A DNA stretch of 53,353 nt from NCBI GenBank assembly GCA_038087015.1, contig JASBNA010000125.1, positions 1 to 53,353 of the forward strand. Direction: 5' to 3'. Position 1 is the stretch's first letter. Each line of letters begins with the position of its first letter. This DNA comes from Cerrena zonata (Eukaryota > Basidiomycota > Agaricomycetes > Polyporales > Cerrenaceae). The notes beneath the pieces are model-generated. The model made no database searches. It saw nothing but the letters and a program-made list of their open reading frames with translations, and was not told the origin of the DNA. Below are positions 36,111 to 47,286 of the stretch, piece after piece. Made by a program: the position numbers and the translations under genes.

Positions 36111-36544
36111 CATATCAGCGCCATGACGAGCGGGAACGCACTATGCTCTGTCCGAAATAGCACATGTTAGCATGTAAATTTCTGAGAGTGCGGTCAGCGG
36201 CCGTAGGTCAGATGGGCACGTACTTTGCCTGAACTGAAAGTATTTTGGCCTTTAGTGCATCGTCGTCTTCAGAGATTGTCGCATGGAGGAAAGCCCTTTC
36301 CTTGTCTGACAGTGTCAAGATGGAAGGATCCAGGGGTGGTATCACCGAAGGATCTAATTTGACTTCCTTCGTAATTTCAGGCATTTCTCTTGAAATAGTG
36401 ATATCCTACCTAGAATAATTTCAATGAACTCGAAGACAGGAAGGCGGATTTCCAACTATGAACCACTTACTGGAGTAACTGTTTGTCTCGCCCTGGTCAG
36501 ATGAGTGATGTCACACTGACGGAAGGTCCGTAAGCTCAAGCTCG

Positions 36545-36551
36545 ATATATA
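36545..36551 (-). promoter_or_regulatory. TATA-like box of the methyltransferase gene
   Basis: A TATATA core lies about 160 bases upstream of the ATG at 36384 on the minus strand. It suggests that the promoter of the broken gene is still in place. Confidence 0.4.
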
Positions 36552-37060
36552 GAGCAATCACGATTGTTCTCACCTGCATGAGACTGCACGAGATAAATCT
36601 GGTTACCTCTGACGCAATAGCACACTCGCCATGCGAATATCTCGGAAGCATTGCCATCAGAAAGTAGACCCAGCGGACCGAGTCTTCAGGCCTCAGTACT
36701 CAGTTCTAGCTTTCAGTTTCCATCTCGTTTCAGGTGGGTTCAGGAACCATACCAGTCGCTCCTTTACAGAATAAGAGATTTAATGATATGAGTGGAGCCC
36801 ATACTGAGACAGAATGGGTAAATAGAAACTAGACGGACCAAAGCCACACAGGTAGGTATCCGTACTGACTCTATAACGGTTGTCCGAGAGTTTGGGGTTT
36901 TGTGTTTCTTGAAAACACGAACCTACACTCAATCCTTCGACACGGGATCGAACCAGCACACCTTTCAGTCCTTTTACTCCGTATACTATGGTATCAGTTG
37001 GGGGTAATATGCTCGTCTACCATGAGTGGGTTGGGGCCAATTGGTGATGTACATACCTAC
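36552..37060. other. Intergenic with Pol III-like or primer-site-like motifs
   Basis: No gene. On the plus strand TGGTATCAGTTGG (near 36991) and TGGTACAGTCGG (near 37217) resemble each other, a tRNA A box, and the TGGTATCAG primer-binding sites of Copia elements. On the minus strand GGTTCGATCCC, near 36953-36963, resembles a B box. No cloverleaf could be folded by eye, so no tRNA is called. A degraded SINE or solo LTR is possible. Confidence 0.3.
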
Positions 37061-37145
37061 ATATGACACGCATGAGTAGGCCAGACTAGATAGCCTATTG
37101 TATCCATATGACACGCATGAGTAGGTCAGACTAGACGGCCTGTCC
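37061..37145 (+). repeat. Two tandem copies of a 45-bp unit
   Basis: Copies start at 37061 and 37106, each with ATATGACACGCATGAGTAGG followed by a closely matching CAGACTAGA stretch and a GCCT end. They differ at a few positions. Confidence 0.8.
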
Positions 37146-37292
37146 TATACGGTAGGCTATGGCTCAATTGGGCCGACCCCAACACTAGCTTCTACAATGT
37201 AAAAAATCCGTATACTGTGGTACAGTCGGGCGAACTGGACGGATGGGTAGTGCCCTACCTATATTCCCCCTTGATCCCCACCTGTCATGATG

Positions 37293-37550
37293 CAGTCCGG
37301 CCGACTGAGAGTGAAGCATCTCTGCAGTATGCCATATTCAGATGAAGTGAGACAGTCCGGCCGACTGAGAGTGAAGCGTCTTTGCAGTAAGCTGTGTCCG
37401 GATGAAGTGAGGCAGTCCGGCCGACTGAGAGTGAAGCGTCTTTGCAGTAAGCTGTGTCCGGATGAAGTGAGGCAGTCCGGCCGACTGAGAGTGAAGCGTC
37501 TTTTGCGACATGCTGTATCCGGATGAAGTGAGACAGTCCGGCCGACCGGA
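37293..37550 (+). repeat. 60-bp tandem repeat, 4.3 copies
   Basis: Units start at 37293, 37353, 37413, 37473 and 37534 (partial); the fourth is 61 bp. Each opens CAGTCCGGCCGACTGAGAGT, and includes GTCCGGATGAAGTGAG in the better-kept copies. Copies 2 and 3 are nearly identical. The repeat is open in several frames on both strands, but this is a by-product of its length being a multiple of three. It lies at the left edge of the CCGG-rich KDZ island and may be a subterminal array of that element. Confidence 0.92.
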
Positions 37551-37709
37551 AAAGAGGTATACTCTCCTCAGACCGCATGAGGGAGTTAGTTTGATTACTG
37601 CCCTGTGATAGTCCAGTTTATTTAACAGTATCTGATTCAAGCAGGACTCAAGTAATTAGGCCAAGCAAATATCTATTTTAGTAGCTCAAAATTATAATAC
37701 ATTATATTC

Positions 37710-39804
37710 CTAATTCCCTCCTTGTCTTGCTATCCTGTCGTAGTGGGCGGTACCAAACACCTCTGAAGTACACTTACGCAGGTCACTGATAGCTGAGCTC
37801 AACTCTCTCATGACCTTGATGAGATTTTTGTTATCATCGAGCTCGGAGTCTTTGTGTGAAAGGTTGGTGGATGGGTGCGGAGGAACATCCGGATACGGTG
37901 TTTCGAAGTTTGAAACCACCATAGTGGGTTTGATACACCTGGTCTCCAGCATACGCAGCTCAGGAACACCCGCAGCACTACGAAGGTGACGTTGCCACTC
38001 ATTTACAAACCCCTCACCTGGTGGCAACTGCAAAGGATGAGTTTGGGGTCATCAGAAATATGATAAAATCACTTACACCAAAATTGTTGTGTTGGCGAAA
38101 TAATGCCCGTTTCATCTCTGCCGGATAAAGGCCATCATACTGTGAAGAAATTTTAAGTACAAGAACAGAAATTAATGTGGTGATTATTTACCTCTATTCT
38201 CGTAAAGTCTACAAAGTCAGCCGAAGATTGTTCGGTGATGATAGCTCCGTCATCCAGAGCCTGAGGTTCTGGTGCCTCTGGTGATCCCGTTACAAGTTCG
38301 ATTTCAGCGGTAAATTTCAGCTGAGGCTCTGTGTCCTGTAGTGGTGGCAAGATATACCACCCCTGGTCATCTACAGGCAGTCCGCATATGGGTACCTGTG
38401 AGAACGGAGAAGTGAGATATTGTTGCGGATAAAATAAACAAGACGTACCATATGTGACTTGAACAGCTCTGGATATCTATGAGGAAAATCCAGCAGGTCT
38501 TCTGCAAGCTTGATAGTCATTCTATGATCCTTTGCCCATCTTCTCCAATGAAGTAGCTGGTTGGGACCAAACCAATGATGCTTGACGATTGACCAAAAGA
38601 ATAAATCGCACTCATCCATCATCAATATTGTGCGGCCAGTGTAGTAGACTCGTCGTTCCAATTGACCTTCTGCGACTGGAACACTGGTCCCGAGATAAAT
38701 AATCTCATCAGAGTCATTAGAGCTGGTGGGGGAAGCTATTGGTGAAGGAGAGGAGACATCGTTAATATCTGTGAGAAGAAACGGACGTCCGGGCTCCGCC
38801 ACAAGGTAAGGGCATCGAGAACGTTTTACAGCAGGCTCTCGGGGGGTATGATTCTCCAAGCTCAGAGTGTCCAGTGATAGATAAGAAGAGTAGCCAGACT
38901 GCCCATGCTCACTTTGAATAGGGGAGGGGGATGGGTGACTGGACGCATCCGGGACGGATGAGAATGTTTGAGCTGGAGAAAGAGTCCGCAACTCGTCCAA
39001 GCTGGGGACGGAGCACGGATGATAGGCCGAGATTGGTGATGGTGACCGTAGATTATGTATATCCGGGAGTGGTAAACACTCCTGGATTGGAGAGGGAGAC
39101 TCCTGGTCTAATATGTTAGGGACGGATGAGCCGGACACAAAGCTTGCGATGGAGGAGGGTGATTGTGAAGGGGCTACATCCGGGAGCGGCAGACAATCCC
39201 GGATGGGAGAGGGCGATTCCTGGCTGAACGTATCAGATACGGATGGTCCGGATGCAAAGCTCGCGATAGGAAAGGTTTGCTGTAGCGTAGTTACATCAAG
39301 GAGCGGCAGACAATCCTGGATGGGTGAGGGTGAATCCTGGCCAAGCATGTCAGATGCGGATGGACCGGACACGAAGCTGGACTGTAGAGGGGCTACATCT
39401 GGAAGCAGCAGACAGTCCTGGATAGGTGAGGGTGATGCCTGATCGAAAACATCAGGTACAGATGGACCCGATGTTGGAAGTGGTGAATGTAACCGCAGAC
39501 TTGCTACATCCGGAAGCGGCAGACACTCTTGGATGGGTGAGGGAGATTCCAGATTGAAGATGTCCGGCACAGATGCGCCGGATGCGAACCCCGGGATTGG
39601 GGAGGGTGTTCGTAGATCCATGTTTATATCGGGTGGACTGCTTTGAATTGGAGATGGTGATCTCAAACTGCTGAGATCAGGAACGTTTGAATAATCTACA
39701 GTGGACGGCTCCTGCAGTTTCTCCATCGAAACGGATTCCTGTAAAGCTAAGAGAGGTTGTGCAGATGTAGGATCCAAAATCATCAAGTACGCAAAGGAAA
39801 ACAT
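37710..39804 (-). CDS. Ser-Pro-Ile repeat protein of the KDZ island (about 646 aa)
   Basis: Four exons: 38449-39804, 38192-38395, 38077-38139, 37710-38027; all introns fall in phase 0. The start is uncertain: the earliest in-frame ATG is at 39804 and another lies at 39726. About 300 residues are made of imperfect units of roughly 35 residues containing ESPSPIQDCLPLPDV and FASGPSVSD. A more ordered C-terminal part follows: RRVYYTGRTILMMDECDLFF, then WSIVKHHWFGPNQLLHWRRW and HRYPELFKSHM. This block is likely the conserved domain, but no family was recognised. The gene is divergent from the plus gene at 40225. Internal repeats predict copy-number variation. Confidence 0.7.
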
Positions 39805-40224
39805 ACACTGGTTTGAGCTACCAGTCGCCGATTGCTTTGAAAAGGTACATGAGTGGATATTGCGAGAACAGGGACAGTCTGAGCTTACTGTTGGTGACTC
39901 AGCAAAGTGTACGAACTGCGAAAATGATAACAAATTTAAACAAATTCAGAGTTGATATATAGTGAAAAACACGTGCCTTCTTTGGGTATTTAGACATAGC
40001 GGAGATGTATAAGTTCAAGCAGCGAAGAGTCAATGCAACAATCGTTGAAGTTGAATCCAATCAGAAGTACCTCATTTGAATTAGAACGGTCCGGTGATCT
40101 TGTAATATCCCAGACCACGTGGTGCTCATCATTGATCGATCAGACACATAGAAACTCTATCTGTCTACCACTTACCACCGTGACTTCGCCACCCTTTGCA
40201 GTCAATATAACTTTCTTAGCCGAC
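39805..40224. promoter_or_regulatory. Divergent promoter between accessory genes
   Basis: About 420 bases separate the start of the minus repeat-protein gene from the chosen start of the plus gene. The plus frame is open back to an earlier ATG at 40033, so part of this region could be coding. Confidence 0.45.
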
Positions 40225-43200
40225 ATGTCTCTTACTCTTCAAACCGAGAAAAATGTACCGCTCACTCAAGGTGCTACAGCTAAAGGCCGGGTTGCTAGTT
40301 CTCCGGACGAAGTTAAGTTGTGGATCGCGGCTTTCGTTCTTCGTGAGGCAGTGCTCGTTGCCCCGGAAGAAATGACGGATAGTGAGGCAAGGTATTATTT
40401 CAATGGACTTTACGAATATGTCGTGAGTTTCAGATATATTTATATTTTATTGTCACAAATGCTAAATGGTCGTTTTAGAAAAGCGTCTGGATGTCTACGC
40501 AAACAAGAGTACTTGGTAGTAAGGGAGCTGTTCCGTATCTCTTGTCTAGCTTCTCCAGTATTCGCAAACCCCAAGGAAAAGCATCCGGGACCTACCTCAA
40601 GCACGACTTTCTCCGTATGTTCTACTGGAGTGAGGAAAATAGTGTTTTTCACGGTGTGCCTGCCATTCCTGATGACCTCGAATGGCCGGGTGCACATGAA
40701 CTGCAACCAATATGGTGTGAACGCGGTACGTCACATAGACTGTTGCTCTTCAATTTGACATTCATTTCATTTCAGTTAAATCTATGAACGGCTGGCGTGC
40801 CAAACGCGAAGAGCCACCCATGTATTTGTGTCTGACATCGGCACTATTCAATACGCATCCTCGCTCCACGCACCTCTCGGATATCTTCCATGTGCAGTAC
40901 CAGGCACTCTCGCCACCTACCACTAGCAGTAAGTTCTACCATTATTAAGATATTCCAAACATTAATATACATGTACTCAGGGGAAAAGCGACCTCGAGCT
41001 GCTACAGATGATGAGTTAGCAGTACATGCATCCGGATCCGGATCCGGATCGCCTGCTCACGGATCGGTGCCAAGTACATCATCCCAACCCCAATCATCCG
41101 GACCAATCAAGTCTATCGAGCCTCCTTTGAAACGTATCCGCACGGCGGATGAAGGCGCTGATGATGTTGAGATGACCGATGTTTCCGGCGGAGGAGTACT
41201 GGCTAGTACATCTGAGGCCCAGGTAGATCGGAAAGGCAAAGGTCGTGCTAGGGATCCGGTTCTTGAGGTGACTTCGACGGAGACACCTCAAATTGTAGTC
41301 GCTGAGTCAGAGAATGATTCTCAGGACATGGATCTGGATACAGGTAAGTAATATTTCTGTATGATGATGTCCCCACTCAACCATACTGTAGAGGATGTTG
41401 ATCTGACGGAGTTCATGGATCAAGACGTTATGTTTCCGGCCGCGCTAGAAGAGCAGCTTTCGGTAAGTTTTATTTAGTCAATTAAAAGCAATGTGGCCAT
41501 TTACAAATGATGTCTGTAGCCCGTACCGTGCAAGTCATGCGCTCATGGGGGTCACGATTGTTATGTAGCCCTCAAACACTTTCACGGATGTTGGAGGTGT
41601 AAGGCCAGCTCGAACGGATGCTCTCTGGTCCCAAAAGGCGAGCAGAGCGCAAAAGGCGAGCTCAAAAATATGAAGCGTCCGCAACACTGGCCTTGGTACA
41701 TCACCTTGGTATTCCACGTGCTCAATGTTCTTGCATTGGACACTGAGGCCGGCCCACAATATCTTCCATCTGAATATACGGATGTTGAGCTCCCCGACTT
41801 TCCTACTGAGAAAGTCACCCACGTCATGGCGCCATTCACTACGAATCAAATAAAGGAGATGGCCAGAGAGAAAAAGACTCTCAAGGCGGACGTATACTAT
41901 GCTCTTCCCCGGAGTCTCGCAAAGGAGCTAGAGAGCAAGAGGAAAAACTCCCCATTGTGGCCAATGGTTCCGAAGGATGCAGAGTCCCGCTTTGAAGACA
42001 TCATCCGGCGAGCCAACCTCGGGACTCTCACACGATCATGGGCTGCAAAGGAAGTCCCTGAGCGTGGAAGGACTCGCTCTCGAGTATCTGCCCCAACAAC
42101 ATCTGCTAATCCACCTCAGCAGCGAGGACGAAGCACCCGTGCGTTGTCGAAAGTATCATCAAGGGGATCCGAGGTGCCTCTAATGAGAATGGAGGCGTCC
42201 GAGGGACATTCCTTAGCCACAAAGGCATCCGGCTCTGCTGCACCCACCTCTAAAGGTGATACGCATGACCAAACACCTTCGAGACCACGGCCCAAACCAC
42301 GGGCAGCATCAAAAGCTAGAGCTACGTCTCGTCCACCTCCTAAACCTGAGGCAACTCCAGTCCAGGTCAAGAAGACAACGGTACCAAAGGCGACATCCTC
42401 CAAGCTGGTTAAGAGACCATCTAAGCCACGAGCTACGGCAGTACGCTCCAGATCCGTGAAGATCAATCAACAGAAGGCCAGGGATGAAGACTCTTCTCCA
42501 ACTCCGCAACCGTCACGAAGAAGGTATATCGGGAAACGTCCGCCTCCAGTCATGAAGAGGGTTCCGGCTGATACCGATGAGGATGAAGGTTTGTGAATGC
42601 AGTCCAAATTATATGAAGTACAATGTCTGATGAATAATAGAAACCTTGACTGCATATGGAAGGAAGCAAGGCCCACCAAGAGAAAAGTTCCTCGTAGCAA
42701 CAGTTCAGTCAGATGGAGAGCTCGAGATTGAGACCTTGGTGCCAACAACTCCTCCACGAAGTCCGGATGCCGCAATATCTGAACCCAACGATCCGTACGT
42801 GACTACGGACATCCTCTCTGCTAAACTCGATGCCCAGAAGGATACATTCCTAGAAGCATTGAAGGAAGCTGAAGGGAGCCTTAAATCCGGAGTGCAAGAC
42901 ATGATCTCACTTGCAATGGATGATCTGCACCCTCAGCTGAGCTCAAACGTCCAGAAGTTCGTAACCGGAATCTACCGTGAGCTCGACCATAGGCTATCCG
43001 GATACATGCACGGTATCGAGCGTCACCTCGACTCCAAGATCGACGAGAAGGTTAACTCATTGACCAAATCTCTCGAGCAGAAGATGGATGATCTTCTTGC
43101 AAAACATCGCATGGAGACCCGGGAGATGATGAAGGAGATCTTCGGAGATGAAGTCAAGGAGGTGCTGAGGAATGATGAGAAAGATGGCGGTAGTGCGAAG

Positions 43201-43882
43201 GAGGATAAGAGGGACAATGAGACAGAGACACCGGTCTCTAATCAGGCCAATCAGGACTTCAAGGATCCAACATACCCGGAACTCTCACCGGAAGTTCCAT
43301 TGGTACCGGCGACAGGCGGAGATGGCTCGAGCTTAGAAATCGACACCAGTAGACAACCGGCTGAGGTTGTCCATGTATCAGGCCCTAACGAGGTGGATCA
43401 ACCAAGCTCACCCTCTACTCCGAAGATCCCGGACGCACCTCAGAACACCGTCCCATCCCCTGCCATCGAACCGGATCAATTCCTTGTATCCGTTGATGTT
43501 GATATGCCGCTGGCAGAGAGCACAAATGCATCCACTACGGATGAGCATGGCTCGCATCAGATCCGCAATGAAGTATCAGGCAAGTGCATTTTCTGTCAAC
43601 TTATAGCATATAGTTAACTTAGAGGCCTACACAGACACAGTAGAGGCGGATTTGTCCGGAAATGACATAACCGACCATGCGGAACCGGTTCCAAACCTTC
43701 TCGTCAACCCTGAGCGGACGGATGGCGAGGAAATCATGAATCCGGATGCCTCTGAGGTAGATCTGCAAAGCACAGCGCAGAATGATGATATGGACGCGGA
43801 TCCTCAAAGTGGCGAAGATGCAGATGCAGATGGCGAGCACGATACCGTGGCTGATTACGGAGAAAAAATGGTCCAGGATTAA
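40225..43882 (+). CDS. Large accessory protein with Zn2Cys6-pattern cluster and coiled coil (1099 aa)
   Basis: Eight exons: 40225-40422, 40479-40725, 40776-40928, 40981-41343, 41392-41462, 41520-42588, 42641-43579, 43623-43882; total 1100 codons with the stop. The last intron appears to be GC-AG (AG/GCAAGT). The N-terminal 190 residues look folded (MFYWSEENSVFHGVPAIPDD, WRAKREEPPMYLCLTSALF). Exon 6 opens with cysteines at about 348, 351, 358, 368, 371 and 378: C-x2-C-x6-C-x9-C-x2-C-x6-C, the fungal Zn(II)2Cys6 spacing. A long Lys/Arg/Pro/Ser-rich linker follows, then a likely coiled coil (YRELDHRLSGYMHGIERHLD onward), then an acidic tail. Predicted nuclear and DNA-binding. It may be two genes, but the frame is continuous over all junctions. 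Confidence 0.7.
41030..41050 (+). repeat. ATCCGG hexamer microsatellite inside a coding exon
   Basis: Three to four tandem ATCCGG units encode alternating Ser and Gly. It is the purest example of the TCCGGA motif that is scattered over the whole island. Confidence 0.85.
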
Positions 43883-44055
43883 GTAGATTGTGGGACTTAT
43901 TACGATTGACATTGTATTCCTTACTACATGTATGCACAGGAAATTGGATAGCAACTACTGCTTGCATTGGAACTCTATGAGAATGACAGATCTTTGTAAG
44001 TTGAATTACATGTGGGCACCAACTAGTTAAGTTGAATTGAGGAGAAACTTTGGGG

Positions 44056-47017
44056 TTACTTCCGGGACAAGGGTTTGTTGACCTTCGTAGTCTTGGTCTT
44101 GACATTGGTGGGTTTGTTGATGGGCTGGTGGTCTGCATCCTCGGTTACTTGTGTCCCATCCTTTCTCCAGGTAATCTTCTTCTTAGTTCTCAGTTGCCTA
44201 GGCTGAGTCCCATTGGAATTCGCAACCGTTGAGGTCACCGGATCTAACCCATCCGGTGTCCGGATTTGATCCCTATCCGGGATCACCATTTTGTGATTGA
44301 CCTCATTGGGCACAGGTAGACTTATTTGAGGGGAGTCCAACCTTACGATGTTACTATTCATTGCTACTTTCACAGTTAGTATAATTGCAATAAGTGAATA
44401 CCGATGTCTTACCGGAAGTACTTGATTGTTCAACTGTTGCAGCTGCACTGTTCACGACGCCGGATGGCTTCTGCCGGGGTTTTCTGGGTGGCTGACGGGC
44501 TTTTGGCACTCGTAATGCAGTTGGTGGGGTTGATATCTCAGCCGCTGGAGCTGGTTGTGTGTTCGGGAGTGCTATCGTCGATCCGGTGACAATGAAGTGT
44601 CCTGGATTCTTTGGTAGCACCGGACGTCTCTTCCGGATGAGATGAATTGGTGGTGTTGGAGGTCAACGACGCTCCGGATGCCCTCAATGCTGTGGAATCC
44701 TCACCGTCACCAAAAAGATCGCTTCCCGGAAACGCATACGCTGCAAATGAGGTCAAAGAACCATCGACCTGTGATCCGGATGCTTGGGAGCCCATTAGAT
44801 CCATTGACCAGTCAAACCCTTGAGCGAGTTGCATCTGAGCAGCAAAACACATGGACTCCCAGGTCTTTCGGCATACGTCGGAGATCCGGTTTTCTGTCTG
44901 GACACTGAACGAACTGTCACATAGGTAGTACGGAAGGTGGGCCGGCCATGGATCCTCTGAATCTCCTTGTGCAAACTGAGACACCCGGATATCTCTGATT
45001 AGTTGACCTCCAATCAGGGCCAGTTCTTCAACACTTCCTGTGACGTTCCATAACATCTGATAATTCTTCTCCCACAGAGTCAAAAATGCATCCACCATTG
45101 TCTTCGCATTTCCGGATACATGGATGACTTCCGGAAGTGATGAAAGAGGGTTATCCCATCCGAGTGCACCGAAATGTGGTGCTCCACGGGGAATGACCTC
45201 ATTAGCAAGATCGGACTGGTTCTATTTGCACAACGTCCATCAGTATGCCACTTCTGGTAAAAGATCGGTCAAGTAGCGTACCTGTGATGTCCCTAACCAC
45301 CTAACGATGTTCTGATAATTTATGTCATCACATAACTCTCGGAGATATTGCACCTGTGCAGACCATTCCTCCGATACGGATGCTGGGGATCCCTTCATAA
45401 CCCTTCCTTTCTGCTTTCTAGCCGCCCCCAAGGTATCCGGTCCCGGTGTCTCTCCGTCTCGGGCTTCCCCAAAGTCAACAGGAGTATCCGGATGAATAAG
45501 CCCTGCATCGACCTCTTGCTCAGACCCATCGTCGGACGTACGTTGCTTCTTGTTCGTCTTGGTGGCCTTTGTCCTTCTTCTTCTCTTCTTTGTGGCCTCC
45601 CTCTCCGTATCCACTTCACCTGCAGCAATCCACCGGCTACTATCAGACAAATATACCTTCCAGGTAAATATTTCCTCGTCTGGACCAAGTTCACCATTCG
45701 CCCGTGCATCCTGCCTCCGTACTATAAGCTCGGCCCAGGCGACAACAAGTGAAAGGGGCATCCTGAATACCTTCTGCAACCGATAGGTAGCCAAATCGAC
45801 ATGTTCTTCTAATCTGGCCTGCGAAGGAAAGTACTCCGGATCAATATACTCAGACCATAGACCGGTCATACTCTTCCAAGGTGGGCCAACGTCCTTCTTG
45901 TGATTCACTCGTATCTTGTCTACGTCATGTTCTATCAGTATATATTGTATCCAGATGAGCATGAATCTTACTGTAATGCCATCTCACATATTCAGCGAGT
46001 AAGTCACGGAGGTCTTCTCCTTGCCGATCATATGGGCCTCTTGGGAAGATTGGTCGTTTGTCAGGACCAAATCTCAATCGGAGAGTGTCATCGTCTGAGC
46101 TATTACCATCAGATGGGCGTAGCTCTGCTTTCATCTTCGTTACATAATCTGCAGGTGTCCAGTTGTACATCTTTCCATCCGGTAACGTCTTCAAGAATCG
46201 GGATGGCCCCTTTGGTTCTAATCTGTATACGTCCAGTTAGCTAGACACCCACAAACTTTGAAGGGGAGATACTAACATAGAGGACATTGTACCCTTTGTT
46301 CCAACACGGACGGTAACCGCAATAATTCGAGCATCGAAGACTTTATTGAAGTGATTGATCACTTTCTGCAACTCCTCCTCGAAGTGTTTATCGCCATACC
46401 TATTACAATATCAATCATTGCTTAATTCACGTTGCTATATATAACGAAGAAGATATCTCACAGAGCTTTCATGTCCTTTGCAGCACTCCCCTCATTAATC
46501 TCTACCGCCCGGAGCTCGTATGCGGTACGCTCATCATCCTCTAACTCAGCCCACAACGCATCTCTGGCCAACATGACCTCCTTCAACCAGTTCTTTTGTT
46601 TGTTGGGATTAGGGCCTGGAAACTTGGCGACAACCAGGGGCTTAATCTTGGACTCCCATTTATCAGTGTGGAAGCATTGAACACCGGTTAGTTCAAAGAA
46701 CTTGACGACTCTTGACCTCTTGACCTGACTTGACTTGATATTAAGCCATTGGCGGACGCTCTGAGAGTCATCCGGTCAATACCTACAATTGTCACATTGT
46801 ACAATCAAACAAGCCTTACCGCTGTTACCGACTCTTTTTTGGTATCGTCGTGAATCCCAGCTTCAGTACAAAGTGTTGCTGTCACTTCTACGATCACTTG
46901 ATCGCATCCATCGACATCCTCGTCTTTCACGAACTGTATATATTCAGTCAGAACGGCCTCGAGATGGACACATTGTGCCGGACTGAAGTTGTATGTCGAG
47001 GGCTTTGTCTTAGCCAT
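44056..47017 (-). CDS. Unrecognised accessory protein of the KDZ island (841 aa)
   Basis: Eight exons: 46820-47017, 46462-46760, 46277-46399, 45972-46222, 45282-45919, 44705-45221, 44413-44601, 44056-44366; total 842 codons. The sixth intron (103 nt) was chosen because it alone restores the frame. Ordered segments include NFSPAQCVHLEAVLTEYIQF, ARDALWAELEDDERTAYELR, ALYGDKHFEEELQKVINHFN, LATYRLQKVFRMPLSLVVAW and NYQMLWNVTGSVEELALIGG. A basic stretch in the middle (KKRRRRTKATKTNKKQR) should direct it to the nucleus. The tail is Pro/Lys-rich. The segment WESKIKPLVVAKFPGPNPNK in the N-terminal third hints at an enzyme or scaffold, but no family was recognised. It is divergent from the TET/JBP gene, 269 bp away, suggesting shared control. 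Confidence 0.7.
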
Positions 47018-47286
47018 TACGGAGCACGTTGTTGTTCAAGTTCAACTTGTTGAGCGTCGATAATTTCATCGTATTCCGTATATTGTTTAACAGAGTTAAA
47101 ACTGCATCTGCCCGATAGATCTTCTCTTCATAACGACCAAATCTGAGATTTCAGATGCCCAATCTAGATCACTTGGAAATATGAACTCCATTTGATTCAA
47201 TACAAACATGACGCAACATGGATTCTATATGTAAGAGAAGCGAGCTCTCCCAGGGTCGCTTTGACGTCACTTACTTCTTCCTCAGG
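47018..47286. promoter_or_regulatory. Divergent promoter between the 44056 gene and TET/JBP
   Basis: 269 bases with no exon. It must carry the promoters for both genes. No TATA box was assigned with confidence. Confidence 0.5.

Larger units (their letters stand above)
23936..36384 (-). pseudogene. SAM-dependent methyltransferase gene split by two DNA transposons
   Basis: Minus-strand exons: 36224-36384, 32550-32683, 32365-32488 continued at 24192-24475, and 23936-24125. Exon 1 starts MPEITKEVKLDPS. Exon 2 reads HPYPCIRAFHFVNLMMSQNP and ends in motif I, IDLGCC. Exon 3 continues MGSDVRKLVFDGYP, then LGCDLRQEFIDTGYELYKD, where the 7.9-kb Plavaka element interrupts it. The frame resumes at PIHFFTSDIFDIPVE, then HFYTGALFHLFDE and PGSVIFGRH. 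Exon 4 ends YGHSPASWPKLWEKV and IWSVSII. Leaving out the insertion and one AT duplicate, 297 codons stay open, near the usual 280-300 of this class I family, which includes fungal secondary-metabolite methyltransferases of the AusD/Trt5 kind. A hAT element lies in intron 1. No other damage is visible, so loss is recent; function in this allele is presumably gone. Confidence 0.88.

Noticed and set aside
36945..36965. tRNA on the minus strand suggested by GGTTCGATCCC
   Set aside because: No acceptor, D or anticodon stems could be paired around the B-box-like motif.
37285..37578. Open frames on both strands over the 60-bp repeat (ASLSVGRTASLHPDTAY-like repeats)
   Set aside because: The unit is a multiple of three without stops, so frames are open by chance in several directions; no start, splice or codon character supports a protein.
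44538..45098. Separate gene ending at 44538 on the minus strand
   Set aside because: The frame after 44705 reads through an intron region with good signals (gtgagg, aatccag); splicing joins it to the next exon and onward to 44056.
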